Assembly (NCBI GenBank): GCA_024233135.1
Contig: JACKPZ010000007.1
Span: forward strand, 62,001-126,000
Length of the DNA stretch: 64,000 nt
Direction of reading: 5' to 3'
DNA from: Akkermansiaceae bacterium
Lineage (GTDB): Bacteria > Verrucomicrobiota > Verrucomicrobiia > Verrucomicrobiales > Akkermansiaceae
Shown piece by piece: positions 35,730-44,708 of the stretch (position 1 is the stretch's first letter; each line of letters starts with the position of its first letter). The position numbers were made by a program, and so were the translations under genes. The notes beneath the pieces are model-generated. The model had not been told where the DNA came from, made no database searches, and saw only the letters and a list, made by a program, of their open reading frames with translations.

Positions 35730-36800
35730 ATGAGGAGGGCGCGTTGGCTGGCACCTTGTAAAGACTCGGCGGTTAAGCCCGCGATTTACCACTGTGTTTC
35801 GCGGGTGGTTGACCGGCGATTTGTTCTCGGCGGCGACGAGCGGGAGAAGTTCCGCGTTTTCATGCGCATGCAGGAGAACTTCACGGGCTGCCGGGTCCTT
35901 GCATACTGTCTGATGTCCAATCACTTCCATATTCTGCTGGAGGTTCCGCCGATGCCGGAGGATGAACTCGCGGATGACGTCTTCTTCGGGCGGCTCCGGG
36001 CGATCTACAGCGAAGCTTTCGTGGCGGAGGTGGCGAGGGAGATGAGGGAGGCGCGGGAGGCGGGACGTGAGGATCTGGTGGCGGAGATCCGCGGACGATA
36101 CACCTATCGGATGAACGATCTGAGCGAGTTCATGAAAACGTTGCTGCAACGCTTCACGCGCTGGTTCAACCGGACCCACGAGCGGCGGGGTACATTGTGG
36201 GAGGAACGGTTCAAGAGCGTGATCGTCGAGAGCGGATTCGCCGCGCGCACGATTGCGGCTTACATTGACCTCAATCCCGTGCGCGCGGGCATGGTGACGG
36301 ACCCGGCGGCGTATCGCTGGAGCAGCTATGGCGAAGCGGTGGGCGGAGGCTCGAAGGGCTGGGGGAAAAAGGCCCGCGAAGGGCTGGTCAGGGCTTGTTT
36401 GAGCGATCGCGGGGCGGGATTCGAGCCGGGGAAATGGAGCGAGGTTTCAAGGATTCACCGGCGTTTGATGGGCATCGCTCTCGGGCGCAGGAGAGGTCTG
36501 GCGGAGGTGGACAAGCAGGTGTCACGTTCCGGGCTCAATGCGGCGGAATCGCTCGCAGAGAACGACAATGGAACGGTGTTGTCGGATCTCGGGATGCCGG
36601 CGATGCTGCGCTGCCGGGTGAGGTATTTCACGGATGGGGCGGTGATCGGCAGCCGGGATTTCGTGAACGAGGCGTTCGCTGGGGCGCGGGAGAGGTTTCC
36701 CGCGAGGCGGCGGGACGGAGCGCGACGGATGCGCGGAACCGGAGCGGCGGCGGCCGGTGTGTTGTGGAGCATGCGGGATCTGCGGACGGATATCGGATAG
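35730..36800 (+). mobile_element. Y1/RAYT-like transposase gene
   Basis: 356 residues of the IS200/REP-associated (HUH, Y1) transposase type. The HUH signature is in LMSNHFHILLEVP, and the conserved block AYIDLNPVRAGMVTDPAAYR follows. The N-terminus has the typical PAIYHCVSRVVDRRFVL. The protein extends about 130 residues past the core with a basic, Arg-rich domain. A clear Shine-Dalgarno (GGAGG at 35724-35728) precedes the ATG. Family knowledge: these proteins act on single-stranded hairpins and are often domesticated single-copy genes. Structured hairpins lie 0.8-1 kb downstream (37626-37663 and 37820-37859), but I cannot show a link. Confidence 0.85.
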
Positions 36801-36858
36801 GCGGCCGGGGACTTCTGCCGGCTTGCCACGTCTGGGAGAGACGGGAAAACTCGCGGCC

Positions 36859-37617
36859 ATGAAGCTGATCTCGTGGAATGTGAACGGCATCCGAGCCGTG
36901 TTGAACAAAGGGTTCGCTGACTTTGTTTCCACCGAAAGGCCGGACATCCTCTGCTTGCAGGAAACCAAGGCGCGGCCGGAGCAGGTGCCGCTGCCGTTGG
37001 AGCTCGGCGGCTACCACGGTTTCTGGAATTCAGCGGTGAAGCCGGGGTATTCGGGCACCGCCGTGTTCAGCCGCGAAAAACCGCTCGATGTGCGCGAGGG
37101 GCTCGGCATCGAGGAGCACGACCAGGAAGGCCGCGTGCTCACCGTGGAGTATCCGGATTTCATTCTGGTGAACGTATACACGCCCAACGCCCAGGACGGC
37201 TTGCGGCGCTTGCCGTATCGTCTCCGGTGGGACGTCGCGTTCCGCGCCCATGTCGCCCGCGAGGCGGAGAGGAAACCGGTGGTCTTCTGCGGCGATCTGA
37301 ACGTCGCCCACCATGAAATCGACCTCGCCCGGCCGAAAGACAACCGGATGAATCCGGGATTTTCGGACGAGGAGCGGGCGAGCTTCGGTGAGTTGCTCGG
37401 CGCCGGGTTCACCGACACTTTCCGCCACTTCTTCCCCGACAAAGAGGCGGCTTACTCCTGGTGGTCGTATCGCGCCGGCGCGCGACAGCGGAACGTCGGC
37501 TGGCGCATCGACTATTTCGGAGTCTCCACGCCGTTCATGAGCCGCGTTGCCTCGGCGGACATTCTTCCGCACGTCCACGGCTCCGACCACTGTCCGGTGC
37601 TCGTCACGCTCGCCTGA
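36859..37617 (+). CDS. xth: Exodeoxyribonuclease III
   Basis: 252 residues starting MKLISWNVNGIRAVLNKGF. Catalytic landmarks of the AP-endonuclease/exonuclease III fold are present: Asn in WNVNG, Glu in LCLQETKA, FCGDLNVAH (Asp and Asn), WRIDYF and the final GSDHCPV (Asp-His pair). It repairs abasic sites and trims 3' ends in the cytoplasm. The start at 36859 is chosen because the longer upstream frame is Cys/Gly-rich and overlaps the transposase gene. It is followed by a structured noncoding region. Confidence 0.95.
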   Translation: MKLISWNVNGIRAVLNKGFADFVSTERPDILCLQETKARPEQVPLPLELGGYHGFWNSAVKPGYSGTAVFSREKPLDVREGLGIEEHDQEGRVLTVEYPDFILVNVYTPNAQDGLRRLPYRLRWDVAFRAHVAREAERKPVVFCGDLNVAHHEIDLARPKDNRMNPGFSDEERASFGELLGAGFTDTFRHFFPDKEAAYSWWSYRAGARQRNVGWRIDYFGVSTPFMSRVASADILPHVHGSDHCPVLVTLA

Positions 37618-37625
37618 GAATGAAA

Positions 37626-37663
37626 TCGGCGGATGTTGCAGGGGGATCTGCAACATCCGCCGA
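37626..37663 (+). terminator. Perfect 15-bp hairpin after exonuclease III gene
   Basis: Bases 37626-37640 pair perfectly with 37649-37663 around an 8-base loop (GGGGGATC). It starts 9 bases after the xth stop, where a terminator would be expected, but lacks a T-tract, so it may instead be a REP-like palindrome or 3'-end stabiliser. Confidence 0.6.
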
Positions 37664-37819
37664 CTGAAAGCGGGGGGACATTTCTTTGTCCGGTGGATCC
37701 ATGGGGGGATGGCTCGTGCGGACGGCAGGAACAGGTCACTTTTCCGGCCGCAAGGCAAGTACGGATTCGAGAATCGGGCGGTATTTGACGAAATCGCCAC
37801 ACGCCCGTCGGGAAAAGAA

Positions 37820-37859
37820 TCGGCGGGTGCAGAAGGGGGGAGCCTGCCGCACCCGCCGA
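37820..37859 (+). repeat. Second hairpin with G-rich loop
   Basis: Bases 37820-37830 (TCGGCGGGTGC) pair perfectly with 37849-37859 around an 18-base loop containing G6. It shares its outer arm sequence with the hairpin at 37626-37663, about 195 bp upstream. Confidence 0.6.
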
Positions 37860-37993
37860 CGCATGGTTGGGGGGATGTGTCACCTGGCGCGCCCGGAATC
37901 GGGGGGAATGCCGTGGCGCGGCGACCCCTCATTGGTAGAACATTTCCGGCCGTTCGGAATCACGCGATCGCGTGAAAAGAGCCGTCGCCATCC

Positions 37994-38497
37994 ATGACCG
38001 TCACGGATTTGACCTTGGAATCCGGGAGCTCCGTGTCGATGCTGCCGCCGATGCCGGATCTGGTGAAAGTCGAGCCCGTCGCGCTGCTGCCCACCCAGGC
38101 GGGATGCGCGGTGTTCCTCGGGGATGGGAGCAAGACGATCGTTTTCTACATCGACCCCTCGGTGGGCGCGTCAATCAACACCTCGCTCAGCGGCCAGACC
38201 CCGCCGCGGCCGCTCACCCACGACCTCTACCTCCACACGCTGGAGGCTTTCGGAGCGAAAGTCGTGCGTGCGGTGATCGTCCGCATGGAGGACGAGGTGT
38301 ATTACGCCCGGCTGATCCTCGAGGCGAGCAACGAGATCATGGAGCGAAAGATCGTCGAACTCGATGCCCGGCCATCCGACTGCCTGGCGGTCTCGGTGCG
38401 TTGTGGTTCGCCGTTTTTCGTCGTCCGTGAGTTGTGGGACAGCTTGGAGGACATGACCGCGGTGCTTGAGCAGATGCGCGAGGGCGACAACGATTGA
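37994..38497 (+). CDS. Bifunctional-nuclease (BFN, DUF151) domain protein
   Basis: 167 residues. The DUF151 core is visible: VKVEPVALLPTQAGCAVFLG near the start, then RPLTHDLYLHTLEAFGAKV, ARLILEASNEIMERKIVELD and DARPSDCLAVSVRCGSPFFV. Family knowledge: BFN-domain proteins have reported DNase/RNase activity in some lineages and structural similarity to a Thermotoga protein, but bacterial function is poorly defined. No signal peptide, so cytoplasmic. It stands alone between a structured intergenic region and the M29-like peptidase gene. Confidence 0.9.
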   Translation: MTVTDLTLESGSSVSMLPPMPDLVKVEPVALLPTQAGCAVFLGDGSKTIVFYIDPSVGASINTSLSGQTPPRPLTHDLYLHTLEAFGAKVVRAVIVRMEDEVYYARLILEASNEIMERKIVELDARPSDCLAVSVRCGSPFFVVRELWDSLEDMTAVLEQMREGDND

Positions 38498-38572
38498 GGG
38501 GCCTCCTGCCCGGGGGAATTTTGCAACATTCGTCTCTTGCGGTGACCCTCATCCGGGCTAGGCTCGTCGCCT

Positions 38573-39787
38573 ATGTCGACTCCCTCCACTGATACGCTGC
38601 CGGATTACCTCCACGAGGACATTCTTTTGCATCCTGAGAAACGGGAGTTCCCCTCGTTCGATCTCCGGCGTCTGATGACGAGCGTGTTCGAGCCCACCGA
38701 AGGCTGCAAGGTGTGCATTCTGGTGGATTTCGACGAACCGGCGGGCTTGATCAGGGATTTCGCTTTCCTCGGTGAGGAGGGGTTCCCGATCCAAAAACGC
38801 GCCTACCAACACTTCTATGAGGAGCTCCGCAACGGCGCGCTCGACGACCTCGGCATGACGGGCGGCGAGATGTTCGCCTACAAGTGCACCTACGGCTCGA
38901 ACCTCGATCTGGAGGACGAGGTCTGGGACACCTCGGGAAATCAGCTCTCCCTCGATCGCGACATCTATCCGAACTACGACATCATCCTCTGTATCTCGAC
39001 GTTTTCGGCCACCGCGCCGCTCACCGCGAAGTGCAAGGAATACGGTTTCCGCGGCGCTACGATGCACGGGCTCAACGACGTGATCCTCTCGTCCGGGCTG
39101 GCGGTCGATTACAACGAGGTTTCCGCGGATGCGGAGAAACTCCGGCTCGCGCTCACCAAGGCGGAGTCCGTCGAGATCGACTTCGAGCTTGAGGACGGCC
39201 GCATCCTCACCGCGTGGCTCGGCCTTGGTGGCCAGGAAGCACAGAAGTCACACGGCCTCTGCCGTGGCAGGACGCCGGACATCGCGAACCTGCCTGCTGG
39301 CGAGGTGTATTTCGTGCCGAAGGATGCGCGCGGGCAGTTCCCGATGAAATACGAAGATGGCACGCTCGGTGTGCTCGACGTGAGCGACCGCTGCATCACG
39401 CGGTCCACGCTCATCGAGGGAAACCAGGCGACCATCGATGCCCACAACGCCCGCCTCGCCGACGATCCGATGACCGGCACGCTCGGAGAGCTCGGCTTCG
39501 GCACCCAGGTGCTGCCGGTTTCCGGCGCGGACATCCAGGACGAGAAGGTGCTCGGCACCTGCCACCTCGCCACCGGTCGCGATGACCACCTCGGCGGCGA
39601 CATCCTGCCGACGATGTTCAAGAAACACGAGAACTCGACGCACGACGACATCCTCTTCGCGCCGCACAAGACGCCGAATTTCAATATCCGCCAGGTTCGG
39701 ATGCACAAGGACGGCGGCACCGAGATCCTTATTGAAAACTTCAGGCCTTCGCGATTCCTGATGGATGCGCTGGCGGCGGGTCGTTGA
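38573..39787 (+). CDS. M29-like leucyl aminopeptidase family protein
   Basis: 404 residues. The C-terminal half resembles AmpS/aminopeptidase T (M29): ANLPAGEVYFVPKDARG, the GELGFGTQ strand, DEKVLGTCHLATGRDDHLGG and STHDDILFAPH, the last two providing His/Asp metal-ligand candidates. The N-terminal half (~1-190) is less typical. No signal peptide, so a cytoplasmic peptidase is likely. It could also be a non-peptidase relative, since the conserved Glu ligands could not be placed with confidence. Confidence 0.7.
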   Translation: MSTPSTDTLPDYLHEDILLHPEKREFPSFDLRRLMTSVFEPTEGCKVCILVDFDEPAGLIRDFAFLGEEGFPIQKRAYQHFYEELRNGALDDLGMTGGEMFAYKCTYGSNLDLEDEVWDTSGNQLSLDRDIYPNYDIILCISTFSATAPLTAKCKEYGFRGATMHGLNDVILSSGLAVDYNEVSADAEKLRLALTKAESVEIDFELEDGRILTAWLGLGGQEAQKSHGLCRGRTPDIANLPAGEVYFVPKDARGQFPMKYEDGTLGVLDVSDRCITRSTLIEGNQATIDAHNARLADDPMTGTLGELGFGTQVLPVSGADIQDEKVLGTCHLATGRDDHLGGDILPTMFKKHENSTHDDILFAPHKTPNFNIRQVRMHKDGGTEILIENFRPSRFLMDALAAGR

Positions 39788-39858
39788 GTCCGGAACGCCG
39801 GGCTTGATGCTTGAAATATCCGGTCCGTTCGGCGAGTAAAGCGGGCGTTCCGTTTGTC

Positions 39859-41142
39859 ATGCCCATGAATGTTTCCAGACGCCACGTTGTGAAGTCGCTC
39901 GCCGCCATGGCGACCGTCCAGATCGTTCCCGGCCGCGTGCTCGGCCTCAACGGCCAGACCCCGCCGTCCGAAATCCTCACCCGCGGCATCATCGGCTGCG
40001 GCGGGATCTCCGCCTCCCACCTGACGATGCCCGGCAAGCTGCTGGCGCTCTGCGATGTGGACAAGGGGCACCTCGCCAACCGCATGCGCGACGCGAAGGC
40101 CGAGGAGAACGGCATCAAGGGCTATCACGACTACCGCGAGCTGATCGCCCGTGACGACATCGACATCGTCCACGTCGCCACGCCGCCGCACTGGCACGCC
40201 AAGATGGCCATCGACGCCGCCCGCGCCGGCAAGGACATCTGGTGCGAGAAGCCGATGAGCCGCACGATCGGCGAGGGGATCGCGATGGTCCGGGAGGTCG
40301 AGAAAACCGGCCGCATTTTCCGCCTCAACACGTGGTTCCGTTTCCAAAGCGGCTTCTACGGCATGGGTATCCCGGTCAGTTTCATCAAGAAGGCGGTGAT
40401 GAACGACATGTTCGGCTGGCCGCTCAAGGTCACCGTGTCCGGGACCACCGGGTTCAACTGGAAGCTCGACCAATGGGTCGGCATCCCCGGCCTCAAACCC
40501 GAGCCGGTGCCGGAGGAACTCGACTATAACTTCTGGCTCGGGCCCGCGCCGAAGAAGGAATACAACCACAACCGGGTCCACGCCAAGTTCCGCGGCTACT
40601 GGGACTATGATGGCGGCGGACTCGGCGACATGGGCCAGCACTATCTCGACCCCGTGCAATACATCCTCGGCAAAGACGGGGAGGCGCCCGTTTCGGTCGA
40701 CATCGATGCCGACCCGCAGGACTCCGAAGCCATCGGCACCTGGCGGCGCATGGAGTTCACCTACGCCGACGGCTGCAAGATCGTGCTCGATGGCGAGAAC
40801 AAGGACGTCGGCGCGCCGTACATCGAGGGCCCCAAAGGAAAACTCTTCGCGCCGATGAACTCGGAAGGCAGGCTTGAGATGCGCGAGTTCCGCAAGAAGG
40901 TCGACGCTTTGCCGAAGGATCCGCCGGAACAAAAAACCGACTTCCACGAGTGCGTGCGCAAGCGCGAGAAGTTCGCGCTCAACGAAAAGAACGGCTTCTG
41001 GTCGTGCACCATCGTCAACATGGGGGTCACCGCGCACCGGCTCAACAAGAGCCTCAAGTTCGATTCGAAGACACTCAAGTTCGACGACCCGGAGGCGAAC
41101 GCCCTGATCCACCAACCGATGCGCGATCCGTGGAAGGTCTGA
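39859..41142 (+). CDS. Exported Gfo/Idh/MocA oxidoreductase with Tat-like signal
   Basis: About 427 residues. The start region MPMNVSRRHVVKSLAAMATV has the twin-arginine pattern S-R-R-H-V-V-K, pointing to folded export with cofactor. The Rossmann motif is RGIIGCGGISASH and the family signature is WCEKPMSRTIGEG. The long substrate domain is typical of verrucomicrobial and Bacteroidota exported members. An upstream TTG at 39811 is a poorer start. It is the first gene of a three-gene run with a second oxidoreductase and a DUF1080 protein, consistent with oxidation of glycosides to 3-keto sugars followed by cleavage (inference from known 3-keto-glycoside pathways). Confidence 0.88.
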   Translation: MPMNVSRRHVVKSLAAMATVQIVPGRVLGLNGQTPPSEILTRGIIGCGGISASHLTMPGKLLALCDVDKGHLANRMRDAKAEENGIKGYHDYRELIARDDIDIVHVATPPHWHAKMAIDAARAGKDIWCEKPMSRTIGEGIAMVREVEKTGRIFRLNTWFRFQSGFYGMGIPVSFIKKAVMNDMFGWPLKVTVSGTTGFNWKLDQWVGIPGLKPEPVPEELDYNFWLGPAPKKEYNHNRVHAKFRGYWDYDGGGLGDMGQHYLDPVQYILGKDGEAPVSVDIDADPQDSEAIGTWRRMEFTYADGCKIVLDGENKDVGAPYIEGPKGKLFAPMNSEGRLEMREFRKKVDALPKDPPEQKTDFHECVRKREKFALNEKNGFWSCTIVNMGVTAHRLNKSLKFDSKTLKFDDPEANALIHQPMRDPWKV

Positions 41143-41191
41143 CGCATCGCGCGGGCCATCGTTTCCAACCACCTCATCGGACCACCTTTTC

Positions 41192-42268
41192 ATGAACGCA
41201 CCGATCCGCGTCCTCTGCGTGGGCGCAGGCCACATGGGCCGCTCGCACGCTCTCGCCTACCATCGCATCCCCGGTTTCGAAATCGCCGGCATCGTCACCC
41301 GCTCGCCGGAAAGCCGCGCCAAGCTCAATGCCGAGCTCGGCGGCGGCTATGCCGAGTTCGGCGACTTCCACGAGGCGCTCGCCGCGACGAAACCGGACGC
41401 CGTTTCCATCTCCACCTATCCGGACACCCACGCGGCATATGCCGAGGCCGCCTTCGACGCCGGCTGCCACGTGTTCATCGAGAAACCGCTCGCGGAAACG
41501 GTGGAGGCCGCCGGGCGCATCGTCGCCAAGGCGAAGGAGTCCGGCCGCAAGCTCGTCATCGGCTACATCCTCCGCCATCACCCGAGCTGGATCAAATTCA
41601 TCGAGATGGCGCAGGACCTCGGCAAGCCGCTCGTCATGCGCATGAACCTCAACCAGCAGTCGTCCAGTGCGAATTGGAAGACCCACAAGGCGCTGATGTC
41701 GTCCATTTCGCCGATCGTCGACTGCGGAGTGCACTACGTCGACGTGATGTGCCAGATGACCCGCTCGAAGCCCGTGCGCGTCTCCGGTCTCGGCGCGCGT
41801 CTCAGCGACGAGCTTCCGGAAGGGAAAATCAACTACGGCCACCTGCAGGTCACCTTCGAGGACGGCTCGGTCGGATGGTATGAGGCCGGTTGGGGACCGA
41901 TGATGTCCGAGACGGCGTTCTTCGTGAAGGATGTCGTCGGACCGAAAGGATGTGTCACCATCGAAGCCCGCGAAGCCGCGGGGGAGGGCGCTTCCGCCGA
42001 TGTTGACGCCCACACCAAGACCAACACCCTGCGCCGCCATTTTTCCGATCTCGATGCCGATGGGAAATTCGTCCGCGCCGACGAATGGACGGAAACCGGC
42101 GACGAACCGGATCACGACGCGCTTTGCCACCGCGAACAGGAATATTTCCTCAAGGCCATCACCGATGATCTCGACCTCACCGACCACATGGACGACGCGC
42201 TCAACTCGATGCGCATCGTCGCCGCCGCCGACGAGAGTTTCCGCACCGGCAGAACCATCGATCTCTAA
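41192..42268 (+). CDS. Gfo/Idh/MocA oxidoreductase (cytoplasmic)
   Basis: 358 residues starting MNAPIRVLCVGAGHMGRSHA, with the GxGxxG Rossmann motif, HVFIEKPLAETVEAAGRIV and RHHPSWIKF. No signal peptide. The substrate domain includes DCGVHYVDVMCQMTRSKPV, with the His/Asp pair common at the active site. It is 50 bp after the exported oxidoreductase and 6 bp before the DUF1080 gene, so probably shares their operon and handles an imported keto-sugar or sugar acid (inference). Confidence 0.9.
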   Translation: MNAPIRVLCVGAGHMGRSHALAYHRIPGFEIAGIVTRSPESRAKLNAELGGGYAEFGDFHEALAATKPDAVSISTYPDTHAAYAEAAFDAGCHVFIEKPLAETVEAAGRIVAKAKESGRKLVIGYILRHHPSWIKFIEMAQDLGKPLVMRMNLNQQSSSANWKTHKALMSSISPIVDCGVHYVDVMCQMTRSKPVRVSGLGARLSDELPEGKINYGHLQVTFEDGSVGWYEAGWGPMMSETAFFVKDVVGPKGCVTIEAREAAGEGASADVDAHTKTNTLRRHFSDLDADGKFVRADEWTETGDEPDHDALCHREQEYFLKAITDDLDLTDHMDDALNSMRIVAAADESFRTGRTIDL

Positions 42269-42274
42269 CACACC

Positions 42275-43519
42275 ATGAAATCCCGCCTCCTCACGGCCAC
42301 CACCGCCATCGTCCTCACCGTCGTCTCCCATGCGGACGAGGCACTCGTCATGCGTTCCCTCTTCAACGGCACCGATCTCTCCGGATGGAAGGGCGGCGGC
42401 TACGCCGTCGAGGACGGTGCGATCACCTGCACGCCACAGGGCCGTGTCCTCCAGACCGAGGAGATCTTCTCGAACTTCGTGCTCGATTTCGAGTTCCAGC
42501 TCACGCCCGGCGCCAACAACGGTCTCGGCATCTGCTACCCCGGCACCGGCGACTCCGCCTACACCGGCATGGAGTTGCAGATCCTCGACAGCACCCATCC
42601 GAAATACAAGGACCTCAAGCCCTATCAGTTCCACGGGTCGCTCTACACCATGGCTCCTGCCAAACAAGGCGCGCTCAAACCCGTCGGCGAGTGGAATCAC
42701 GAGCGGGTCACCCTCATGGGCCCCGCACTCAAGGTCGAGGTGAACGGCCAGATCGTGCTGCGCGCCAATCTCGACGACATGGAGAAACTCCATCCGCAGC
42801 ATCAGGGCGTGAAACGCCGCTCCGGCCACATCGCCTTCCTCGGCCATGGCGACAAGGTCTCGTTCCGGAACATCGAGATTGGCGAACTTCCTCCCGTCGC
42901 CAACGAAGCGGGCGTGAAATCCGCGGGTTTCACCCAAATCTTCGACGGCAAGTCCCTCGAAGGCTGGAAACACGACGAGGGCGTCACGAACTGGACCGCC
43001 GCCAACGGCATCCTCAAACACAACGGCAAGCCCGGGCCCACCAAGGACCTGTGGAGCGAAACATCCTACAAGGATTTCACCCTCGTCTTCGACTGGCGCT
43101 GGAGCGGCCGCGGACCGATGCAGCAGCGCCCGAACGTCCAGCCCGACGGCTCGGAGTCCGGCAGCACCGAGGTCGAGGAACTCGACAGCGGCGTCTACCT
43201 GCGCGGGAGCAGCAAGAGCCAGGTGAACCTCTGGAACTGGCCCGTCGGCTCCGGCGAGGTCTACGGCTACCGCACCGACAGGTCGCAGTCCGCCGAGGTC
43301 CGCGCCGCCGTCACTCCGAAGGAGAAAGCCGACAAGCCGCTCGGCGAGTGGAACCGCACCATGATCACACTTCAGGGCGACAAACTCACCGTCACCCTCA
43401 ACGGCAAGGTCGTCATCGAAAACGCCGCGCTTCCCGGCATCCCCGCCGAGGGGCCCATCGCGTTCCAGCACCACCACGCGCCCATCGATTTCGCCAACGT
43501 GTGGATCAAGGAGCCGTGA
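42275..43519 (+). CDS. Exported protein with two DUF1080 (3-keto-disaccharide hydrolase) domains
   Basis: 414 residues. The signal peptide is MKSRLLTATTAIVLTVVSHA. Two concanavalin-like DUF1080/PF06439 domains follow: residues ~25-205 (SLFNGTDLSGWKGGGYAVED; GANNGLGICYPG) and ~215-412 (FTQIFDGKSLEGWKHDEGV; DFTLVFDWRW; AFQHHHAPIDFANVWIKEP). Family knowledge: PF06439 is named 3-keto-disaccharide hydrolase, cleaving glycosides already oxidised at C3. The gene is the last of the three-gene run. The doubled domain may reflect two substrate sites. Confidence 0.92.
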   Translation: MKSRLLTATTAIVLTVVSHADEALVMRSLFNGTDLSGWKGGGYAVEDGAITCTPQGRVLQTEEIFSNFVLDFEFQLTPGANNGLGICYPGTGDSAYTGMELQILDSTHPKYKDLKPYQFHGSLYTMAPAKQGALKPVGEWNHERVTLMGPALKVEVNGQIVLRANLDDMEKLHPQHQGVKRRSGHIAFLGHGDKVSFRNIEIGELPPVANEAGVKSAGFTQIFDGKSLEGWKHDEGVTNWTAANGILKHNGKPGPTKDLWSETSYKDFTLVFDWRWSGRGPMQQRPNVQPDGSESGSTEVEELDSGVYLRGSSKSQVNLWNWPVGSGEVYGYRTDRSQSAEVRAAVTPKEKADKPLGEWNRTMITLQGDKLTVTLNGKVVIENAALPGIPAEGPIAFQHHHAPIDFANVWIKEP

Positions 43520-43605
43520 GGCGCGTTCGCGGAGTGTTTTCTCCGTGATGACGTACTGTCGGGTGGGGGGAAATCGGATATCGTTTCCGGCATCCCCCCG
43601 ACAAG

Positions 43606-44055
43606 ATGAACATCACCTCCCCCCCCAGGGTGAAGCGCGTCCGCGGGCTCACGTTGCTTGAGCTCACGCTGACCATCTCCGCCCTCCTGGTCCTGCTTGC
43701 GATCCTCTTCGTCGGCTCCCGCGCGTGGAAACGCGGCAGCGACCGCGCCTCGTGCATGCTCACGCTCCGCAACATGCAGATGGCGACCCGTTCCTATCAG
43801 AATCTCTACGGCTACGAGTTCGGCGGCCGTCCCTATGCCGAAAACGGCACCCAGGACATCACCACCCACCTCTACTCGAAGGGATATATCGAAAACAAAA
43901 CCTTCCTGCGCGCCAAGGGTCTGGAGACCTGCCCCGGGGGCGGTCTCTACAGTTGCCCGCAGTCGGACGTGTTTCCCGTCGTGGGTGAGCTCTACATGAA
44001 ATGTTCGCTCTCCGGCAGCGACGATCACTACCTTTCCTCCGAGGTCGACTGGTGA
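43606..44055 (+). CDS. Type IV pilin-like prepilin (pseudopilin)
   Basis: 149 residues. A basic leader (RVKRVRG) precedes the prepilin cleavage and helix motif G|LTLLELTLTISALLVLLAI, with Glu at +5 of the mature protein. A Cys-containing globular domain follows (CMLTLRNMQMATRSYQNLYG ... CPGGGLYSCPQ), as in verrucomicrobial and planctomycetal G-type pseudopilins. No pilus assembly genes are next to it, so it is likely an orphan processed elsewhere. The 43555-43602 leader contains an inverted repeat: GTCGGG with CCCGAC, extended by G and C runs. Confidence 0.88.
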   Translation: MNITSPPRVKRVRGLTLLELTLTISALLVLLAILFVGSRAWKRGSDRASCMLTLRNMQMATRSYQNLYGYEFGGRPYAENGTQDITTHLYSKGYIENKTFLRAKGLETCPGGGLYSCPQSDVFPVVGELYMKCSLSGSDDHYLSSEVDW

Positions 44056-44100
44056 TCCTGAGGGCTTTACAGTGCGATCGGCGGCGATCTAACGTGCGCT

Positions 44101-44556
44101 GTGATCGCGAAACTCATGCCCCTCGCCATTGTCGGCCTGCTGTTCACCTCGTGCGCGCAGGATTCCCTCACCGGTGACACTTATTCCCGTTCCGAAGCCG
44201 GTCGCGCCAGCTCGGTCCGCACCGGAAAAGTCACTTCCATCCGTTACGTGAAAATCGAAGGCGGCAACAAGACCGGCGCCGTGCTCGGCGGTGTCGGCGG
44301 CGGGTTCCTCGGAAATGAGATCGGCAGTGGCTCTGGCCGCACCGCGGCGACCATCGGCGGTGCCGCCCTCGGCGCCGTCGCCGGTTCCCACATCGAACAG
44401 AACCTCAACTCACGCCAAGGTGTCGAAATCGGCGTCCGTCTCGACAAGGGCGGCTCGATTTCCATCGTCCAGGAGGTCAATCCCCGCGAGTCGTTCGACG
44501 TCGGCGACCGCGTCCGTGTGATCTTCAGCGGCGGCCGCGACCGCGTCACCCACTGA
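44101..44556 (+). CDS. Glycine-zipper outer-membrane lipoprotein (SlyB-like)
   Basis: 151 residues from a GTG start. A short signal with lipobox (MIAKLMPLAIVGLLFTSCAQ, Cys18) is followed by VRTGKVTSIRYVKIEG, then a glycine zipper (GAVLGGVGGGFLGNEIGSGS; TIGGAALGAVAGSHIEQ) and the C-terminal RVRVIFSGG, as in SlyB and related 2TM proteins. It probably inserts in the outer membrane and contributes to envelope stability. A strong terminator follows 14 bases after the stop. Confidence 0.88.
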   Translation: MIAKLMPLAIVGLLFTSCAQDSLTGDTYSRSEAGRASSVRTGKVTSIRYVKIEGGNKTGAVLGGVGGGFLGNEIGSGSGRTAATIGGAALGAVAGSHIEQNLNSRQGVEIGVRLDKGGSISIVQEVNPRESFDVGDRVRVIFSGGRDRVTH

Positions 44557-44570
44557 CATCCTTTTTGCCG

Positions 44571-44604
44571 AAAACCCGGCCGGTTTCCTGACCGGCCGGG
44601 TTTT
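44571..44604 (+). terminator. Rho-independent terminator
   Basis: A perfect 14-bp stem, 44571-44584 with 44591-44604, around a 6-base loop. The 3' arm runs into TTTTTT. It ends transcription of the glycine-zipper lipoprotein gene. The A-run on the 5' side also makes it usable on the other strand. Confidence 0.93.
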
Positions 44605-44708
44605 TTGTGCTCACGTTGCGCGCCCGGAACCGACAAATCGGCCGCCGGGCGGCGTTATCCCTTGCGCAGCAGGGCATCCACGGCCTTGGTGCCGCAACCC
44701 ATGTTACG

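Larger units (their letters stand above)
37618..37993. repeat. Duplicated hairpin/G-run noncoding module
   Basis: 376 bp without a convincing gene. Two similar blocks are seen. Each begins with a perfect hairpin whose loop holds a G-run, followed by two more G6 runs at regular spacing: G-runs start at 37641, 37672 and 37703 (31, 31) and at 37835, 37869 and 37901 (34, 32). Hairpin arms share the word TCGGCGG. A small stem GGACA/TGTCC lies in the first block near 37676-37691. This could be a structured RNA, a G-quadruplex element or a short interspersed repeat. Confidence 0.6.

Noticed and set aside
37686..37997. A 103-residue frame across the hairpin region
   Set aside because: It overlaps structured noncoding DNA, is Arg/Gly-rich, and has no conserved motif.
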